23,920 nt of DNA from Methanobacteriota archaeon (GTDB lineage Archaea > Thermoplasmatota > Poseidoniia > Poseidoniales > Poseidoniaceae). Positions within the stretch are counted from its first letter, which is position 1, and the number at the start of each line of letters is the position of its first letter. Position numbers and translations under genes: made by a program. The notes under the pieces are model-generated. The model was not told the DNA's origin. It was given only the letters and a program-made list of their open reading frames with translations, and did not search any database. The stretch is taken from assembly GCA_002707335.2 (NCBI GenBank), contig PAMN02000004.1, forward strand, positions 1 to 23,920, written 5' to 3'. Shown here piece by piece: positions 23,177 to 23,920 of the stretch.

Positions 23177-23920
23177 ATGGGAATATTTGCGTTTAAATTA
23201 CCAGACATAGGAGAAGGAGTTGTAGAAGGAGAAGTCGTCGAATGGATGGTTTCTGTTGGCGATACTGTCAAGGAAGATGATCCAATTCTATCCGTCATGA
23301 CAGACAAAGCGACAGTTGAAATTCCATCACCTACTGATGGAGTTGTAAAATCTCTTGTTGGCGAACCTGGTACAATTTTAGCAGTTGGACAGGTTTGTAT
23401 TGAATTTGAAGTAGATGGAGATGGAAACTCATCTGCAAAATCAGAACCCGAAGAAAGTGCGCCTGCACCTGAACCAACTCCTGAACCTGCGCCTGAACCA
23501 ACACCTGAACCTGCTGTTGAAGAGAAGCCAAAGGTCGAGAAAGCACCACCTAAGCCAACGCCAGTGGTTGTTGCAGCACCTGGTGCTAGACCATTAGCAT
23601 CTCCTGCTGTAAGACAAAGAGCGAGGGAATCTGGAATTGATCTATCATCTGTTGCTGGAAGCGGCCCTGCTGGAAGAATTACTCACTCAGATCTTGACTC
23701 TTGGAAAGAGGCTGGAAGCCCTGTTGCTGCAGGAGGACCATCTAGAGTCGCAAAGACTGGTACTACCGAGATTCCAGTAATCGGTCTGAGAAGAAAGATT
23801 GCTGAATCTATGACTGCATCATACAGCACAATACCTCACTTCAGTTATTTCGAAGAAGTAGATATTACAGAATTAGAAAGTCTTAGAGTTCACCTAAATT
23901 CCACCAGAGCGGAAGGTCAA
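23177..23920 (+). CDS. bkdB: Branched-chain 2-oxoacid dehydrogenase E2 (dihydrolipoamide acyltransferase), 5' part
   Basis: The core acyltransferase that carries the acyl group on lipoyl-lysine and transfers it to CoA. The frame is open from the ATG at 23177 to the window edge: 248 codons, with the catalytic HxxxD region still missing. Residues 1-80 are one lipoyl domain with Lys44 in MTDKATVEIPS as the lipoylation site. Residues ~88-130 are a flexible Pro/Glu/Ala linker with repeated Pro-Glu-Pro-(Thr/Ala). Residues ~140-176 are the peripheral-subunit-binding domain (ASPAVRQRARESGIDL...GRITHSDL), which holds E1 or E3. The catalytic domain begins near 199 (IPVIGLRRKIAESM). GGAGG 7 nt upstream of the ATG sets the start. 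Expected next outside the window is E3 (lpd). Confidence 0.94.
   Translation, partial: MGIFAFKLPDIGEGVVEGEVVEWMVSVGDTVKEDDPILSVMTDKATVEIPSPTDGVVKSLVGEPGTILAVGQVCIEFEVDGDGNSSAKSEPEESAPAPEPTPEPAPEPTPEPAVEEKPKVEKAPPKPTPVVVAAPGARPLASPAVRQRARESGIDLSSVAGSGPAGRITHSDLDSWKEAGSPVAAGGPSRVAKTGTTEIPVIGLRRKIAESMTASYSTIPHFSYFEEVDITELESLRVHLNSTRAEGQ

Noticed and set aside
20913..23920. Annotation as pyruvate or acetoin dehydrogenase
   Set aside because: Domain layout alone would allow it, but the N-terminal extension and several segments of E1-alpha and E1-beta follow the Pseudomonas Bkd pattern, so the branched-chain call is preferred.

Overview
The window looks like a piece of a marine Euryarchaeota-type genome, most likely Marine Group II (Candidatus Poseidoniales). 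This is inferred from gene content, not from a marker gene. The signs are an AT-rich sequence, archaeal-style secreted proteins full of N-glycosylation sequons, a giant thrombospondin type 3 / transglutaminase-like / Ig-like surface protein, an XPD-type Fe-S helicase, TATA-like elements about 26 nt before some starts, and bacterial-type metabolic genes (hexameric glutamate dehydrogenase, lipoyl synthase, branched-chain 2-oxoacid dehydrogenase).

Layout. Positions 4-3690, all on the minus strand, hold a glycosylated lipoprotein, glutamate dehydrogenase (gdhA) and a small acidic protein built from two TerB-like repeats. A divergent promoter region with palindromes separates these from a plus-strand ribbon-helix-helix regulator (3808-4182). 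Next comes a roughly 215-nt non-coding stretch (4227-4441) containing six hairpins whose wobble pairs work only in plus-strand RNA. An XPD/DinG-family helicase and a small protein of unknown function follow, apparently as an operon (4476-7000). Positions 7001-18873, on the minus strand, hold two large membrane-anchored surface proteins of about 2960 and 965 residues, separated by a GC-rich hairpin. Then come tRNA-Leu(UAA) and a convergent pteridine reductase-like SDR that stops at the tRNA 3' end. The right end (19976-23920) is a plus-strand operon: lipA, then E1-alpha, E1-beta and E2 of a branched-chain 2-oxoacid dehydrogenase. E2 is cut by the window edge.

How the genes fit together. Glutamate dehydrogenase can collect or release amino nitrogen. 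The branched-chain dehydrogenase oxidises the keto acids left after Leu, Ile and Val are transaminated. LipA makes the lipoyl cofactor that the E2 subunit needs. With large adhesive or substrate-binding surface proteins, this suits a heterotroph living on proteinaceous matter; that reading is inference.

The least explained item is the structured element at 4227-4441. The second is the surface giant, which keeps the transglutaminase-fold cysteine and the DUF4129 tail but has Ser-Gln and Asn where the catalytic His and Asp are expected.
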